A DNA stretch of 64,000 nucleotides, from positions 62,001-126,000 of the forward strand of contig JAISYQ010000014.1 of assembly GCA_031269775.1 (NCBI GenBank), read 5' to 3'. Of the stretch, positions 49,838 through 59,788 are shown one piece after another (position 1 is the stretch's first letter; each line of letters begins with the position of its first letter). The translations under genes and the position numbers were made by a program. The notes below the pieces were generated by a model. It did no database searches and was not told the origin of the DNA. It worked only from the letters and a program-made list of their open reading frames with translations. The stretch comes from Streptococcaceae bacterium. Its GTDB lineage: Bacteria; Bacillota; Bacilli; Lactobacillales; Streptococcaceae.

Positions 49838-50010
49838 TAAAAGATATAACAAACAAATCGAATTTCTTCCAAAAAAAAAATCATTTCTTGAATTTCAATA
49901 TGATGACGAATTCTATTCCCATAAATCTTTGCTCTTCGAAAAAGACCTTCTAAATGTTCATGCTCTTCTGGTGTAATTTCAGCTTTAATATTTTCCCTCT
50001 TTCCTATTTA
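49838..50010 (-). pseudogene. Relic ORF fragment without start
   Basis: The frame reads IKAEITPEEHEHLEGLFRRA followed by KIYGNRIRHHIEIQEM, then runs into a ten-T homopolymer (on the minus strand) and stops. The mixed charged composition is protein-like. A single-base change at the homopolymer would prolong the frame. Family unknown. Confidence 0.3.
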
Positions 50011-50298
50011 AAAAAACTAATCCAAGCATATAACCTACTATTAAATTTTATTCCTTTTTTCATTTTTATTCCCCTAATTTTAATTTGTGATTTTGACTTT
50101 ACTCCTTAAGATTCACAAGAGGAAAAACAATCATAACAAATGAGGAATAAATTATACATCAGAAGTTAGTATGAGGATAAATACACCTATATTTATACTA
50201 AGAAGAACAATATTTGATTTAAGTAAAATCTTATTTATTTTTATTAAATATTAGAGGATAAGAAAGGTGTAAAGTAAACCACGAATTTTTTCTAACTT

Positions 50299-50308
50299 TT
50301 GCTATAAT
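50299..50308 (+). promoter_or_regulatory. Extended -10 promoter of the HD-domain gene
   Basis: TGCTATAAT (hexamer TATAAT at 50303-50308) is a consensus extended -10 element, 28 bp before the ATG of the HD-domain gene. No good -35 is visible, which is usual for extended -10 promoters. Confidence 0.5.
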
Positions 50309-50335
50309 AAAAGCAAATTGTTAAAGGAGATTTCG

Positions 50336-51673
50336 ATGATTCCAGAAAAAGAAAGATTAATAAATGAAAAAGTTTTTCGTGATCCTGTTCATAATTATAT
50401 AAAAGTTGATCACCCAATAATTTTGGATTTAATTAATGCAAAAGAAATGCAACGTTTGCGTCATATTAAACAGCTAGGAACATCGAGCTTTACTTTTCAT
50501 GGCAGTGAGCATAGTCGTTTTACACATGCCCTTGGCGTTTATGAAATTGCTCGTAAGATTTGTAATGTTTTTAAGTGCAATTATCCCAAAAATAGCACTA
50601 ATAAAGATGGTTGGGATAATTCTAAGCGCCTGCTAACCTTAACTTCAGCGTTACTTCATGATATTGGGCATGGTGCGTATTCTCATACTTTTGAACATAT
50701 TTTTAACACTGATCATGAACAATTTACAATAGATATTATTACTTTTAAACAAACAGAAGTATTTCAAATTTTGCATTCTTTTGCAAAAGACTTTCCCAAA
50801 AAGGTAGCAGAAGTAATTCAAAAAACATATAAAAATCAACAAGTTGTCCAAATTATCTCTTCACAAATCGATGCTGATCGCATGGATTATCTACTGCGTG
50901 ATGCTTATTATACAGGAACAAAATATGGGACCTTTGATTTAACGAGGATTTTGCGCACGATTCGTCCAGTAAAAGGTGGTATTGCCTTTAAAGCTAGCGG
51001 TATGCATGCTGTTGAAGATTACATCATAAGTCGTTATCAAATGTATATGCAAGTTTATTTTCATCCAACTAGTAGAGCCATGGAAATTATTTTAAAACAT
51101 TTGCTCAAACGAGCTTGTACTTTATATCAAAAAATGCCCGCTTACTTTAAACAGACAACGCCTTTTTTGCTGCCTTTTTTAAAAGGAAAATATAAATTAA
51201 AAGATTATCTTTGTCTAAATGATGATGTCCTAAATACTTATTTTGCCGAATGGAAACAGGCCAAAGATTTTATATTAAGTGATTTGGCTAAGCGTTTTTT
51301 GGATCGAAAACCATTAAAATCTTGTGCTTATCTTAATAAAGACAAACCTATCATAGATGAAATGAAAAAATTAGTAGCTGCTGTCGGATTTGATCCTGAT
51401 TATTATACTGCTTTAAACTCTAGTTATGATTTACCTTACGATTTTTACCGTCCAAATACTAAAAATACGTATACACAAATTGAGATTATGCAAAAAAACG
51501 GCCAATTAAAAGAGTTATCAACTATGAGTCCATTAGTTTTTGCACTTGCAGGAAATTCTCATGGTGATCAACGCTTTTATTTTCCTAAAGAAATGCTTGA
51601 TAACTCGTTAACATCTAAATTTAATAAAGAGATCAAAAAATTTAATCAATTGTTCAGCTCTGTACAAAATTAG
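50336..51673 (+). CDS. HD-domain phosphohydrolase (YwfO-like)
   Basis: This 445-aa protein is of the dNTPase-like HD superfamily. Metal-binding parts are SRFTHALGVYE (His), LLHDIGHGAYSHTFEH (HD) and the later IDADRMDYLLRDA (Asp). The N-terminal VFRDPVHNYIKVDH is characteristic of the Gram-positive YwfO group, which hydrolyses deoxynucleotides. The ATG at 50336 has AAAGGAGA 5 nt upstream; a TTG 18 bp earlier overlaps it. The substrate is not certain. Confidence 0.85.
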   Translation: MIPEKERLINEKVFRDPVHNYIKVDHPIILDLINAKEMQRLRHIKQLGTSSFTFHGSEHSRFTHALGVYEIARKICNVFKCNYPKNSTNKDGWDNSKRLLTLTSALLHDIGHGAYSHTFEHIFNTDHEQFTIDIITFKQTEVFQILHSFAKDFPKKVAEVIQKTYKNQQVVQIISSQIDADRMDYLLRDAYYTGTKYGTFDLTRILRTIRPVKGGIAFKASGMHAVEDYIISRYQMYMQVYFHPTSRAMEIILKHLLKRACTLYQKMPAYFKQTTPFLLPFLKGKYKLKDYLCLNDDVLNTYFAEWKQAKDFILSDLAKRFLDRKPLKSCAYLNKDKPIIDEMKKLVAAVGFDPDYYTALNSSYDLPYDFYRPNTKNTYTQIEIMQKNGQLKELSTMSPLVFALAGNSHGDQRFYFPKEMLDNSLTSKFNKEIKKFNQLFSSVQN

Positions 51674-51687
51674 AAAGGAAAATTATT

Positions 51688-52497
51688 GTGTCAATTAAAC
51701 TTGTTGCTATCGATGTTGATGGAACTTTGATAACTGATAAGGGTGAAGTTACAACAAAAGTTTATGAAGCTATTCAAAAAGCAAAAAAGCAAGGAGTCAA
51801 AATTGTTATCGCTACTGGTCGTCCACTAACAGGTGTTTATGATTTATTAAATCATTTGCAACTTAACAAAGATGAAAATTTCGTTATAACCTATAATGGA
51901 GGGCGCCTTTAAGAAGTTAAAACAGGAAAAGAAATCATTCATTATTCTTTAACTTATGAAAATTACCTAGAAATTGAAATGTGGTCAAGAAAAAGCTTAA
52001 TGTTCATATGCACGCCATTACAAATGATGCTATATATACTGCAAATCGCAATATCAGTCCGTTTACAGTACACGAATCTATCTTAGTTAATATGCCAATT
52101 TACTACCGTACACTAGATGAGATGACAAAAGATTTAGAAATTGTTAAAACCATGTATATTGATGAAGCTGAATATTTAACAAAAGTTATCCAAAAATTCC
52201 CAGCACATCTTAAAGAAAAATATATGACTATGCGTAGTTCACCTTTTTATTTTGAAATTTTAAATTCAAAAGCAAGTAAAGGAAATGCGCTTTTAGCATT
52301 AATAAAAAAATTAAATCTTGCTAAGAAAGAAATTATGGCTATTGGGGATGCTGAAAATGATCTTTCGATGATTAAAGTTGCAGGTCTTGGCGTTGCTATG
52401 GGAAATGCCGCAATAAAAATCAAAAAAAGCCGATGTTCAAACGAGTAGTAATAATAATGATGGCGTTGCTTTAGCATTAGAAAAATGGATGTTATAA
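51688..52497 (+). pseudogene. Broken Cof-type HAD phosphatase
   Basis: The gene begins (GTG or nearby) with the HAD motif AIDVDGTLITD and has VIATGRP. At codon 75 a TAA (51910-51912) interrupts GGRL-EVKTGKE, consistent with CAA to TAA. A frame change follows near 51985, where MWSRK shifts into KLNVHMHAITND. The last frame change is at the AAAAAAA run near 52425, after MGNAAIKIK; beyond it the sequence VQTSSNNNDGVALALEKWML gives the normal C-terminus. Three lesions make it non-functional. Confidence 0.85.
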
Positions 52498-52519
52498 CTA
52501 GTAGTCAGGAGGAAAGCAT

Positions 52520-54751
52520 TTGGCAACACAGCAAGAGTTAACAGGAGCTGATGTTATTAGCATCATTAGCGATTATATGATTGAAGAACAAGTCAAATAT
52601 GTGCAAAAAGCTTTAGATTTTGCAATTAAAGAACATGCCAAACAATTTCGTAAATCTAGCGAACCTTATATTGTTCATCCTATCCAAGTTGCTGGCATCT
52701 TAGCACAATTAAAAATGGATTATCATTCAATTGCTGCTGCTTTTTTGCATGATGTTGTGGAAGATACACCTGTTAGTTTTGAAGATATCAGGAAAGAATT
52801 TGGAGTTGATGTCGCTATGTTGGTAGATGGTGTCACCAAATTAGGAAAAATAAAATATAAATCTCATGAAGAACAACTAGCAGAAAATCACCGTAAAATG
52901 TTACTGGCTATGGCGAAAGATTTGCGTGTTATTTTAGTAAAATTAGCCGATCGCCTGCATAATATGCGAACCTTAAAGCACTTGCGCGAAGATAAACAAC
53001 GTAGAATTTCAGAAGAAACATTAGAAATTTATGCACCACTGGCTCATCGTTTAGGAATTAGCCGCATTAAATGGGAATTAGAAGATATTGCTTTGCGTTA
53101 CCTCCATCCAAAACAATATTATCGAATTGTTCATTTAATGCAGATAAAGCGCACAGAAAGAGAAAAATTAATTGAAGAGAGTGTTAAAGATATTCAAAAA
53201 GCAACTGAAGATTTGGATATTATTGGCGAAATTTATGGAAGAGCTAAGCATTTATATTCTATTTATCGCAAAATGGTGGATAAACATAAGCGATTTGAAG
53301 AAATCTATGACTTACTAGCCATTCGTGTGATTGTAAATTCCATCAAAGATTGTTATGCCGTACTTGGAGCAATTCATACGAAATGGACGCCCATTCCTGG
53401 TCGTTTTAAAGATTATATTGCCATGCCCAAAGCCAATATGTATCAATCGCTTCATACTACGGTGGTGGGTCCAAATGGACAACCAATTGAAATTCAAATT
53501 CGCACGGTTAAAATGCATAAAATTGCAGAATTAGGAGTTGCTGCTCATTGGGCATATAAAGCTGGTAAAACAGATGAAGTGAAACAAAATGAGATGACCA
53601 AAACTTTATCATTATTTCATGATATTTTGGATATTCAAAGTGCGACCAGTAACGCTTCAGAATTTATGGCATCAGTAAAAGATGATATTTTTTCTGATAA
53701 AGTATATGTTTTCACACCTAAAGGGGATGTAGAAGAGCTTCCAGCTAAAAGTACTCCTATTGACTTTGCCTATAGTATTCACACGCAAATAGGAGATAAA
53801 ACAATTGGTGCCAAAGTAAATGGTAAAATGGTCCAATTAGATCACAAATTAAAAACAGGAGATATTATTGAGATTATCACTTCTGCCAATTCTTTTGGCC
53901 CTTCACGCGATTGGTTAAAATTAGTTAAGACAACACGTGCACGCAATAAAATTAAGCGTTTTTATAAAACACAAGATAAAGAACTAAACATCAATAAAGG
54001 TCGCGAAATGCTGGTGAATGAATTACAAAAAAATAATTTCGATACCAAAGTATTTATGAATAAGCAACATATTGATGAATTACTTATTCATACTAGTTAT
54101 CAAACACAAGAAGATCTATATGCAGCAGTTGGGTTTGGAGAAGTCAGTGCTCAAACAATCGCTAATAAACTTATTGCTAAAGAAAGAAATGAAATAAAAC
54201 GACACAAACAAGCTGAAGCTTCTGAAGAGTTAATGACAAAATCTATTAAAGTTGAAAAAAAAGAACCTGAGAAGATGAAAATTCGCCGTGAAGGCGAAAT
54301 TATTATTCAAGGTGTTGATAATTTAATGGTTCGCCTTAGTCATTGCTGCAATCCTGTTCCAGGAGATAGTATCGTAGGTTATATTACAAAAGGGCGTGGC
54401 ATTTCTATTCATCGCAAGGATTGTCAAAGTTTAGCAAATCAAAAGCAAGTAGCACAGCGTTTAATTGAAGTAGAATGGGAAGAAAAATCAATTGTTGCAC
54501 CTTTCAAAAAGAATTATGCAACTGATCTTAATATTTACGGTTTTAATCGCTCAAATTTATTAAATGATGTATTGCAAGCGATAAGTTCTACGACCAAAAA
54601 TCTTGTGAGGGTAAATGCTAGGCCAACCAAAAATAAAATGGCCATAATTCACATAACCGTGGGTGTACAAAATAAAGATCACTTAAAACAATTAGTTGAA
54701 AAAATAAAATCCATTTCAGATATATATTCTGTGAAAAGGAAAAATATTTAA
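52520..54751 (+). CDS. relA: Bifunctional (p)ppGpp synthetase/hydrolase
   Basis: This is the long RSH enzyme of the stringent response (743 aa). The hydrolase HD domain has FLHDVVEDT (His77-Asp78, Glu81-Asp82), so hydrolysis should be active. The synthetase domain contains IRVIVNSIKDCYAVLG and NMYQSLHTTVVGP. TGS (VFTPKGDVEELP) and C-terminal ACT domains follow. It starts at TTG with CAGGAGGAAA upstream. The dtd gene that often follows relA is absent. Confidence 0.96.
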   Translation: MATQQELTGADVISIISDYMIEEQVKYVQKALDFAIKEHAKQFRKSSEPYIVHPIQVAGILAQLKMDYHSIAAAFLHDVVEDTPVSFEDIRKEFGVDVAMLVDGVTKLGKIKYKSHEEQLAENHRKMLLAMAKDLRVILVKLADRLHNMRTLKHLREDKQRRISEETLEIYAPLAHRLGISRIKWELEDIALRYLHPKQYYRIVHLMQIKRTEREKLIEESVKDIQKATEDLDIIGEIYGRAKHLYSIYRKMVDKHKRFEEIYDLLAIRVIVNSIKDCYAVLGAIHTKWTPIPGRFKDYIAMPKANMYQSLHTTVVGPNGQPIEIQIRTVKMHKIAELGVAAHWAYKAGKTDEVKQNEMTKTLSLFHDILDIQSATSNASEFMASVKDDIFSDKVYVFTPKGDVEELPAKSTPIDFAYSIHTQIGDKTIGAKVNGKMVQLDHKLKTGDIIEIITSANSFGPSRDWLKLVKTTRARNKIKRFYKTQDKELNINKGREMLVNELQKNNFDTKVFMNKQHIDELLIHTSYQTQEDLYAAVGFGEVSAQTIANKLIAKERNEIKRHKQAEASEELMTKSIKVEKKEPEKMKIRREGEIIIQGVDNLMVRLSHCCNPVPGDSIVGYITKGRGISIHRKDCQSLANQKQVAQRLIEVEWEEKSIVAPFKKNYATDLNIYGFNRSNLLNDVLQAISSTTKNLVRVNARPTKNKMAIIHITVGVQNKDHLKQLVEKIKSISDIYSVKRKNI

Positions 54752-54819
54752 ATAAATTTTAATTTTCAACTAAAACGCTTTAAATATAACTTAATTGATC
54801 AAACTTGAAAGGAAATATT

Positions 54820-55347
54820 ATGATGGGTAAAAGAGGATTTGAAATTATTAAAAAGTATGAAGGTAAGGGTATTAATTTACCTAAACGAGCAACCAAACAT
54901 GCAGCTGGATATGATTTTAAAGCAGCTTGTGATGTTGAAATTCCAAGTATTTGGTTTACTGATATTAAAACAGATTTAAGCGCATTTAAGAAACTTGCAA
55001 TAGCTAATCAGAAGGAAGGGCTCGTAAAACCAGTATTGGTTCCCACTGGGATTAAAGCGTACATGGGAGAAAATGAGTATTTAGAAATAGCTAATCGTTC
55101 TAGCAATTCATTAAAACGTTTTTTACTATTAGCTAACGGTGTAGGAATTGTTGATAGTGATTATTATAATAATCCTGATAATGAAGGTCATATTATGTTA
55201 CAATTTTTGAATTTTGGTTTTTGCCCAGTTATTATTAAAAAAGGTGAGAGAATTGGGCAGGGAATTTTTCATACATTTTTAAAAACTAATCAAGATGTAG
55301 AAGGTTGCAAACGTACTAGCGGCTTTGGTTCTACAGGAGAAAGGTGA
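54820..55347 (+). CDS. dut: dUTP diphosphatase
   Basis: Dut hydrolyses dUTP to dUMP. Trimeric dUTPase motifs are visible: [10 protein letters not shown] (motif 1), [10 protein letters not shown] (motif 2), [11 protein letters not shown] (motif 3), GERIGQGIF (motif 4) and [12 protein letters not shown] (motif 5). Length is 175 aa; an insert between motifs 1 and 2 is typical of the Lactobacillales type. The ATG at 54820 has AAAGGAA upstream. The end lies just before rplI. Confidence 0.93.
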   Translation: MMGKRGFEIIKKYEGKGINLPKRATKHAAGYDFKAACDVEIPSIWFTDIKTDLSAFKKLAIANQKEGLVKPVLVPTGIKAYMGENEYLEIANRSSNSLKRFLLLANGVGIVDSDYYNNPDNEGHIMLQFLNFGFCPVIIKKGERIGQGIFHTFLKTNQDVEGCKRTSGFGSTGER

Positions 55348-55351
55348 TATT

Positions 55352-55804
55352 ATGCAGGTTATTTTTACAGCTGATGTGAAAGGTAAAGGGAAAAGAGGAG
55401 AATTGAAGGATGTTTCAGTAGGCTATGCGCAAAATTTTTTATTTAAAAAAGGATTAGCCAAAAAAGCTACAACTGCTGCAGTAAGTGCACTTAAAAGTCA
55501 AGAGAAGGTTAAAGCTAAACAAAAAGCAGAATTTTTAGCTAAGGCTAAAGAATTAAAAGCATTTTTGGAAAAAAAAACAACCATCGTTGAAATGAAAGTT
55601 AAGGCAGGAGAAGGTGCACGACTTTTTGGCTCGATTACCTCAAAACAAGTGATTGAAGCTTTATTTAAACAATATAATGTAAAGCTTGATAAGCATAAAA
55701 TGGATTTAAAAACTCCTATTCGCTCACTTGGTTTTACAAAAATTCCGATTAAATTATATACAAGTGTTGTTGCTAATATTAAAGTTCATGTTGTGGAAAA
55801 ATGA
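55352..55804 (+). CDS. rplI: 50S ribosomal protein L9
   Basis: L9 has an N-terminal rRNA-binding domain ([20 protein letters not shown] and [14 protein letters not shown]), a connecting helix and a C-terminal domain ([13 protein letters not shown]). Length is 150 aa. The ATG at 55352 follows an AGGAGAAAGGTGAT site, and the gene starts 5 bp after dut. It is coupled to the next gene by a 4-bp overlap. The common partner dnaC is not present. Confidence 0.96.
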   Translation: MQVIFTADVKGKGKRGELKDVSVGYAQNFLFKKGLAKKATTAAVSALKSQEKVKAKQKAEFLAKAKELKAFLEKKTTIVEMKVKAGEGARLFGSITSKQVIEALFKQYNVKLDKHKMDLKTPIRSLGFTKIPIKLYTSVVANIKVHVVEK

Positions 55805-56526
55805 TGAAATATATTGAGGTTCAAAATTTAACTTTTTATTATGGTAAAGAGCCTATTTTACAGGATGTAAGTTATTCAGTGAGTGCAGGTGAATTTACTC
55901 TTCTAACAGGTGAAAATGGTGCAGCTAAATCCACTTTGATTCAAGCAACTTTGGGGTTGCTAAAACCTAAAAAAGGTATTGTTAAAATATCTAAAAATAA
56001 TATAAACGCTTGTAAATTACGAATTGGCTACATTCCGCAGCAAGTTGCCTCATTCAATGCTGGCTTTCCTTCAACAGTGCTGGAATTGGTCCGTAGTGGA
56101 CGTTATACGCGAGGAAAATGGTTTAAAAAATTAACAAAGCGTGATGAGAAGCATATTCAAAAGGCTTTAGAGTCCATTGACATGTGGGAAGAGCGTTTTA
56201 GACGGATTGGGGAGCTTTCTGGTGGAGAAAAACAACGCATTTCTCTAGCGAGAATGTTTGTATCAGATCCGGATTTATTTATTCTAGATGAACCAACAAC
56301 AGGGATGGATGACTCCTCACGCAAGAATTTTTATCAATTAATGCAGCATAATGCACATGTTCACAAAAAAGCTGTTTTAATGATTACCCATGATGCAGAA
56401 GATTTAAGTGAGTATGTGGATCGTAGAATTCATCTGTTAAGAATAGCAACTAGTCCATGGCGTTGCTTTCATGTGCATGATGATAAAGAAAGTAAGGTGT
56501 TAGAGAATGATCATTTTTCAACATGA
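55801..56526 (+). CDS. adcC: Zinc/manganese ABC transporter ATPase
   Basis: This is the ATPase of a metal-uptake ABC transporter (AdcC/ZnuC or MntB group; 241 aa). The P-loop reads GENGAAKST, with Ala for the usual Gly before Lys, as I recall from other Lactobacillales zinc ATPases. The signature is LSGGEKQR and Walker [13 protein letters not shown]. It overlaps both rplI (4 bp) and the permease gene (20 bp). The solute-binding protein is not next to it. Confidence 0.85.
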   Translation: MMKYIEVQNLTFYYGKEPILQDVSYSVSAGEFTLLTGENGAAKSTLIQATLGLLKPKKGIVKISKNNINACKLRIGYIPQQVASFNAGFPSTVLELVRSGRYTRGKWFKKLTKRDEKHIQKALESIDMWEERFRRIGELSGGEKQRISLARMFVSDPDLFILDEPTTGMDDSSRKNFYQLMQHNAHVHKKAVLMITHDAEDLSEYVDRRIHLLRIATSPWRCFHVHDDKESKVLENDHFST

Positions 56527-57322
56527 ATTTATGTTGCGTGCTTTCTTAGCGGCACTTAGTATTTCTGTGATTGCGCCTTTACTTGGAGTGTTTTTGATTA
56601 TTCGCAGATTATCATTAATAGCGGATACTTTATCACATGTATCGTTAGCAGGAGTTGCTTTAGGTTTTGTTTTAAATTTAAATCCTAATTTAATGACTTT
56701 TTTGATTGTGATCCTTGCTGCTATTTTTTTGGAATATTTGCGTATGCTATATAAGACATATAGTGAAGTTAGTATTGCGATTTTAATGGCTGGAGGGTTA
56801 GCATTTGCTTTAGTTTTAATGAGTTTTGGTAAAACAGATAATGTAATAAGCATACAGCAATATCTTTTTGGTTCAATTACTATGATTAATTGGGCACAAG
56901 TGAAAATTCTTATAGTGCTTTTATTAGTTTTGTTAGTTGCTTTTGCACTGTTTAAACGTCCGATGTATGTAATGACTTTTGATGAGGCAACGGCTTTTGT
57001 AGATGGTCTACCTGTAAGGAGTATGTCTATTGTTTTTAATGTAATAACTGGAGTGACAATTGCGGTTATGATTCCTATTGCAGGTGCTTTATTGGTTAGT
57101 GCTATTATGATTTTACCAGCAGCTATAGGAATGCGTATAGGAAAAAGTTTTACTTCAGTGATTTTTATTTCCATGGTTATTGGTGTGATTGGAGTGATTT
57201 CTGGGCTTTATAGTTCTTTTTATTTAGGTACACCAGCTGGTGCTAGTATTACTTTAGTTTTTATTTTTTTATTTTTGGCCATTAACGGCTCTAAGAGCTT
57301 ATCTACGATCTTTAAGCGATGA
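56507..57322 (+). CDS. adcB: Zinc/manganese ABC transporter permease
   Basis: This is the membrane subunit of the same metal transporter (271 aa, ABC-3 family). It has about eight hydrophobic helices and the family segments [27 protein letters not shown] and [19 protein letters not shown]. It overlaps the ATPase gene by 20 bp, so translation is coupled. AdcB/ZnuB is most likely; MntC cannot be excluded without the binding protein. Confidence 0.85.
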   Translation: MIIFQHEFMLRAFLAALSISVIAPLLGVFLIIRRLSLIADTLSHVSLAGVALGFVLNLNPNLMTFLIVILAAIFLEYLRMLYKTYSEVSIAILMAGGLAFALVLMSFGKTDNVISIQQYLFGSITMINWAQVKILIVLLLVLLVAFALFKRPMYVMTFDEATAFVDGLPVRSMSIVFNVITGVTIAVMIPIAGALLVSAIMILPAAIGMRIGKSFTSVIFISMVIGVIGVISGLYSSFYLGTPAGASITLVFIFLFLAINGSKSLSTIFKR

Positions 57323-57368
57323 ATTTTCACTAGAGATTAGAGAAGAGAATTTCAAGGAAGAGGATTTT

Positions 57369-58091
57369 ATGTTTAAGCTAAAATTATTTATTATTATTGA
57401 AATTCTTCTTGCTTTAATTGGTTTTTTTAATATTGTGTACAAATCTAGTATGAGGTACATGTTTGTCTTTAGTGTTTTGCTGATTGTATGGGGAGCTCAA
57501 AGATTAAAACGATATGGTAAAGGCGCTATTTTACTAACGCTTGGTACGATTAGTTTATTGATTTTATTTTTAAGTAGTCCTATTTTTTGGTTGCTGATTT
57601 TAGTAGCAATGTTTTATTTTCTATTTATGAAAAAAAGCGCTTTACAAGATTTATTTTTTCATAGCAGACGAAGTTTAGATTTTTTTATGATCGAAACGAT
57701 AGAGCCACAAAAAAAAAGCAATCGACGTGCTCGCTATAAATGGATAGGACAAAATAATATTGGTCAAGAAACATATGAGTGGGATGATATTAATTTATTT
57801 ATGTTAGCAGGGGATATAATTATTGATTTGAAAGAAACACTTTTGCCTAAAGAAGATAGTGTAATTACTTTGCAAATTATTTTTGGACGAGTGCGTATTA
57901 TTATTCCTTCAGATATTGGAGTTCATGTAATTCATTATACATTAATAGGGGAATTGTATTTTGATGAAGATCGCTATAAATTAAGAAATGAGAGTGTGGA
58001 TATATATAGCGAGAATTATGATGAGGCAATTCGCCATTTAAAAATTTTAACAAACGTAGGTTTTGGCGAAATTGAGGTAATCCATGTATGA
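57369..58091 (+). CDS. liaF: LiaF-type cell-envelope stress inhibitor
   Basis: LiaF restrains the LiaS kinase until the cell wall is damaged (240 aa). The N-terminal half holds about four transmembrane segments. The C-terminal half is the LiaF cytoplasmic beta-rich domain, with GDIIIDLKETLLPKEDSVI, IFGRVRIIIPSDIGV and a GEL-YF strand. It overlaps liaS by 4 bp (ATGA). Confidence 0.88.
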   Translation: MFKLKLFIIIEILLALIGFFNIVYKSSMRYMFVFSVLLIVWGAQRLKRYGKGAILLTLGTISLLILFLSSPIFWLLILVAMFYFLFMKKSALQDLFFHSRRSLDFFMIETIEPQKKSNRRARYKWIGQNNIGQETYEWDDINLFMLAGDIIIDLKETLLPKEDSVITLQIIFGRVRIIIPSDIGVHVIHYTLIGELYFDEDRYKLRNESVDIYSENYDEAIRHLKILTNVGFGEIEVIHV

Positions 58092-59128
58092 GTAAGCATA
58101 GACCACAAGTAATTGTCATGCTTTTTAATATTTTTATTGCCTTTGTTATTTTAGTGGTTTTTAGTGCTTTTGTAGTTAACAATTTTAAGTCTGTATTTAT
58201 TGGTTATTTACATTGTTCTGAAATTTTTTATATACCAACTTTTGTGATTTTATTGGGGTTATCATTAACAGCTGGATTATTGATTTATATTATTATGATA
58301 GTGGTAGAGCGTTTTGAAGATCGAAAAATGGAACGTTTACTTTATTATTTGGTAAATGGAGAATATGATAAAATCCTAAGCATACATAGTGAATTAGATA
58401 TGAGCATAACAGATTCCAAAAGTCAAAATATTATTTTATTAGCAAAAATTTTGCAAAAAATGAATGAGAAACTTGTAGAGTTAAGCCAATATACACAAGT
58501 AGTAGAAGGTGAAGAAAAATCAGAAATTTTACGTTTAGAGCGACTTCGTTTATCTCGTGAGCTACATGATTCAGTAAGTCAGCAATTGTTTGCTGCAATG
58601 ATGATTTTATCTAGTTTAGATGAACAAGCAAAAATACCTGAGAGTTTTGAAAAACAGCTAAAAAGTGCGATATCAGTAATTCATGCGGCGCAATCAGAGA
58701 TGCGAGCATTACTTCTTCATTTGCGTCCAGTAGAACTTTCTGGTAAGAGTTTACATGAAGGTATTGAACATTTATTGCAAGAATTGCAGACAAAAGTTCA
58801 GTTTAAATTAGTTTGGAAAATTGATGATGTTTCTATAGATGCAAGTAGTGAAGATCATTTGTTTCGTATTCTTCAAGAGTTGCTTTCAAATTCTTTAAGG
58901 CATGCAAAAGCTGAAATAATTGAAGTATATTTAAAGCAAACGAGCAATATGGTGCAATTGTTGATGGTAGATGATGGCGTTGGTTTTGATGTAAATGAAC
59001 TAAAAACGCTAAGTTATGGTTTGACAAATATTCATGAGCGTGTAGAAAATATGGGTGGAGTATTTAAAGTAGTTAGTTTTAAGGGACAAGGAACAAGAAT
59101 TGAGATTCGTATTCCTTATAAGAAATAA
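58088..59128 (+). CDS. liaS: LiaS-type sensor histidine kinase
   Basis: This is a membrane histidine kinase of the NarX-like class (346 aa). Two transmembrane helices (about 11-33 and 50-74) border a short loop, with no large sensor, as in intramembrane-sensing kinases. The phosphoacceptor is His160 in RELHDSVSQQLF. The ATPase domain has ELLSNSLRHAKA and DDGVGFD. It should receive an inhibitory signal from LiaF and phosphorylate LiaR. Confidence 0.92.
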   Translation: MSKHRPQVIVMLFNIFIAFVILVVFSAFVVNNFKSVFIGYLHCSEIFYIPTFVILLGLSLTAGLLIYIIMIVVERFEDRKMERLLYYLVNGEYDKILSIHSELDMSITDSKSQNIILLAKILQKMNEKLVELSQYTQVVEGEEKSEILRLERLRLSRELHDSVSQQLFAAMMILSSLDEQAKIPESFEKQLKSAISVIHAAQSEMRALLLHLRPVELSGKSLHEGIEHLLQELQTKVQFKLVWKIDDVSIDASSEDHLFRILQELLSNSLRHAKAEIIEVYLKQTSNMVQLLMVDDGVGFDVNELKTLSYGLTNIHERVENMGGVFKVVSFKGQGTRIEIRIPYKK

Positions 59129-59138
59129 GAGTGATAGG

Positions 59139-59762
59139 ATGATTAAAGTATTGTTAGTAGATGATCATGAAATGGTGCGTTTTGGTGTTTCAAACTATCT
59201 ATCAAATCAAGCAGATATTGAAGTAGTAGGAGAAGCAGAAAACGGAAAAGTGGGTATAAATCAAGCTTTTGCTCTGCGTCCAGATGTTATCTTAATGGAT
59301 TTAGTGATGGAAGTAATGGATGGGATAGAAGCAACGCAGAAAATTTTAACAAGTTGGCCTGAAGCAAGGATCTTGATTGTAACTAGTTTTATTGATGATG
59401 ACAAAGTGTACCCTGCGATTAAAGCAGGAGCTTATGGGTATTTATTAAAAACTTCTTCAGCAGCGGAAATTGCAAGTGCAATTCGTAAAGTAGTAACTGG
59501 AAAGAAAGTATTGGAGCAAGTAAATCATAAAATAGAACAAAGATCATCTTTTGTACCTGAATTGCATGAAGCGCTAACTAATCGAGAAAACGAAGTACTG
59601 CAATTAATTGCTCAGGGTAAAAGTAATCAAGAAATTGCCAATCAATTGTTTATTACATTAAAGACAGTTAAAACGCATGTATCTAATATTTTATCAAAAC
59701 TTGAGGTGGAGGATCGAACACAGGCAGCAATTTATGCATTTAAACATCATTTGGTGAAATAA
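59139..59762 (+). CDS. liaR: LiaR-type response regulator
   Basis: LiaR is a NarL/FixJ-family transcription factor (207 aa from the ATG at 59139). The receiver domain has the acidic pair in VDDHE and the phosphoacceptor Asp54 in VILMDLVM. The LuxR-type HTH is LTNRENEVLQLIAQGKSNQE with LKTVKTHVSNILSKL. It lies 10 bp after liaS. No target gene with a recognisable Lia box is visible in the window. Confidence 0.93.
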   Translation: MIKVLLVDDHEMVRFGVSNYLSNQADIEVVGEAENGKVGINQAFALRPDVILMDLVMEVMDGIEATQKILTSWPEARILIVTSFIDDDKVYPAIKAGAYGYLLKTSSAAEIASAIRKVVTGKKVLEQVNHKIEQRSSFVPELHEALTNRENEVLQLIAQGKSNQEIANQLFITLKTVKTHVSNILSKLEVEDRTQAAIYAFKHHLVK

Positions 59763-59788
59763 TTAAGATGTACTTTTTTCTACGAAAA

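Larger units (their letters stand above)
49297..50335. other. 1-kb region of gene relics
   Basis: No intact gene is present between the ABC ATPase and the HD-domain gene. On the plus strand a 54-codon open stretch without a start (49302-49466) reads GCSVGTLLKVKLRKAEIIKI and ends CTSNTSGGSG. On the minus strand there are protein-like fragments at 49688-49825 and about 49838-50010. A T13-G7 tract lies at 49532-49551. The AT-rich 50020-50295 part shows nothing I can name. Confidence 0.5.

Noticed and set aside
49761-49976. 71-codon plus-strand ORF in the relic region
   Set aside because: The complementary strand has better protein-like composition, and the ORF has no ribosome binding site.
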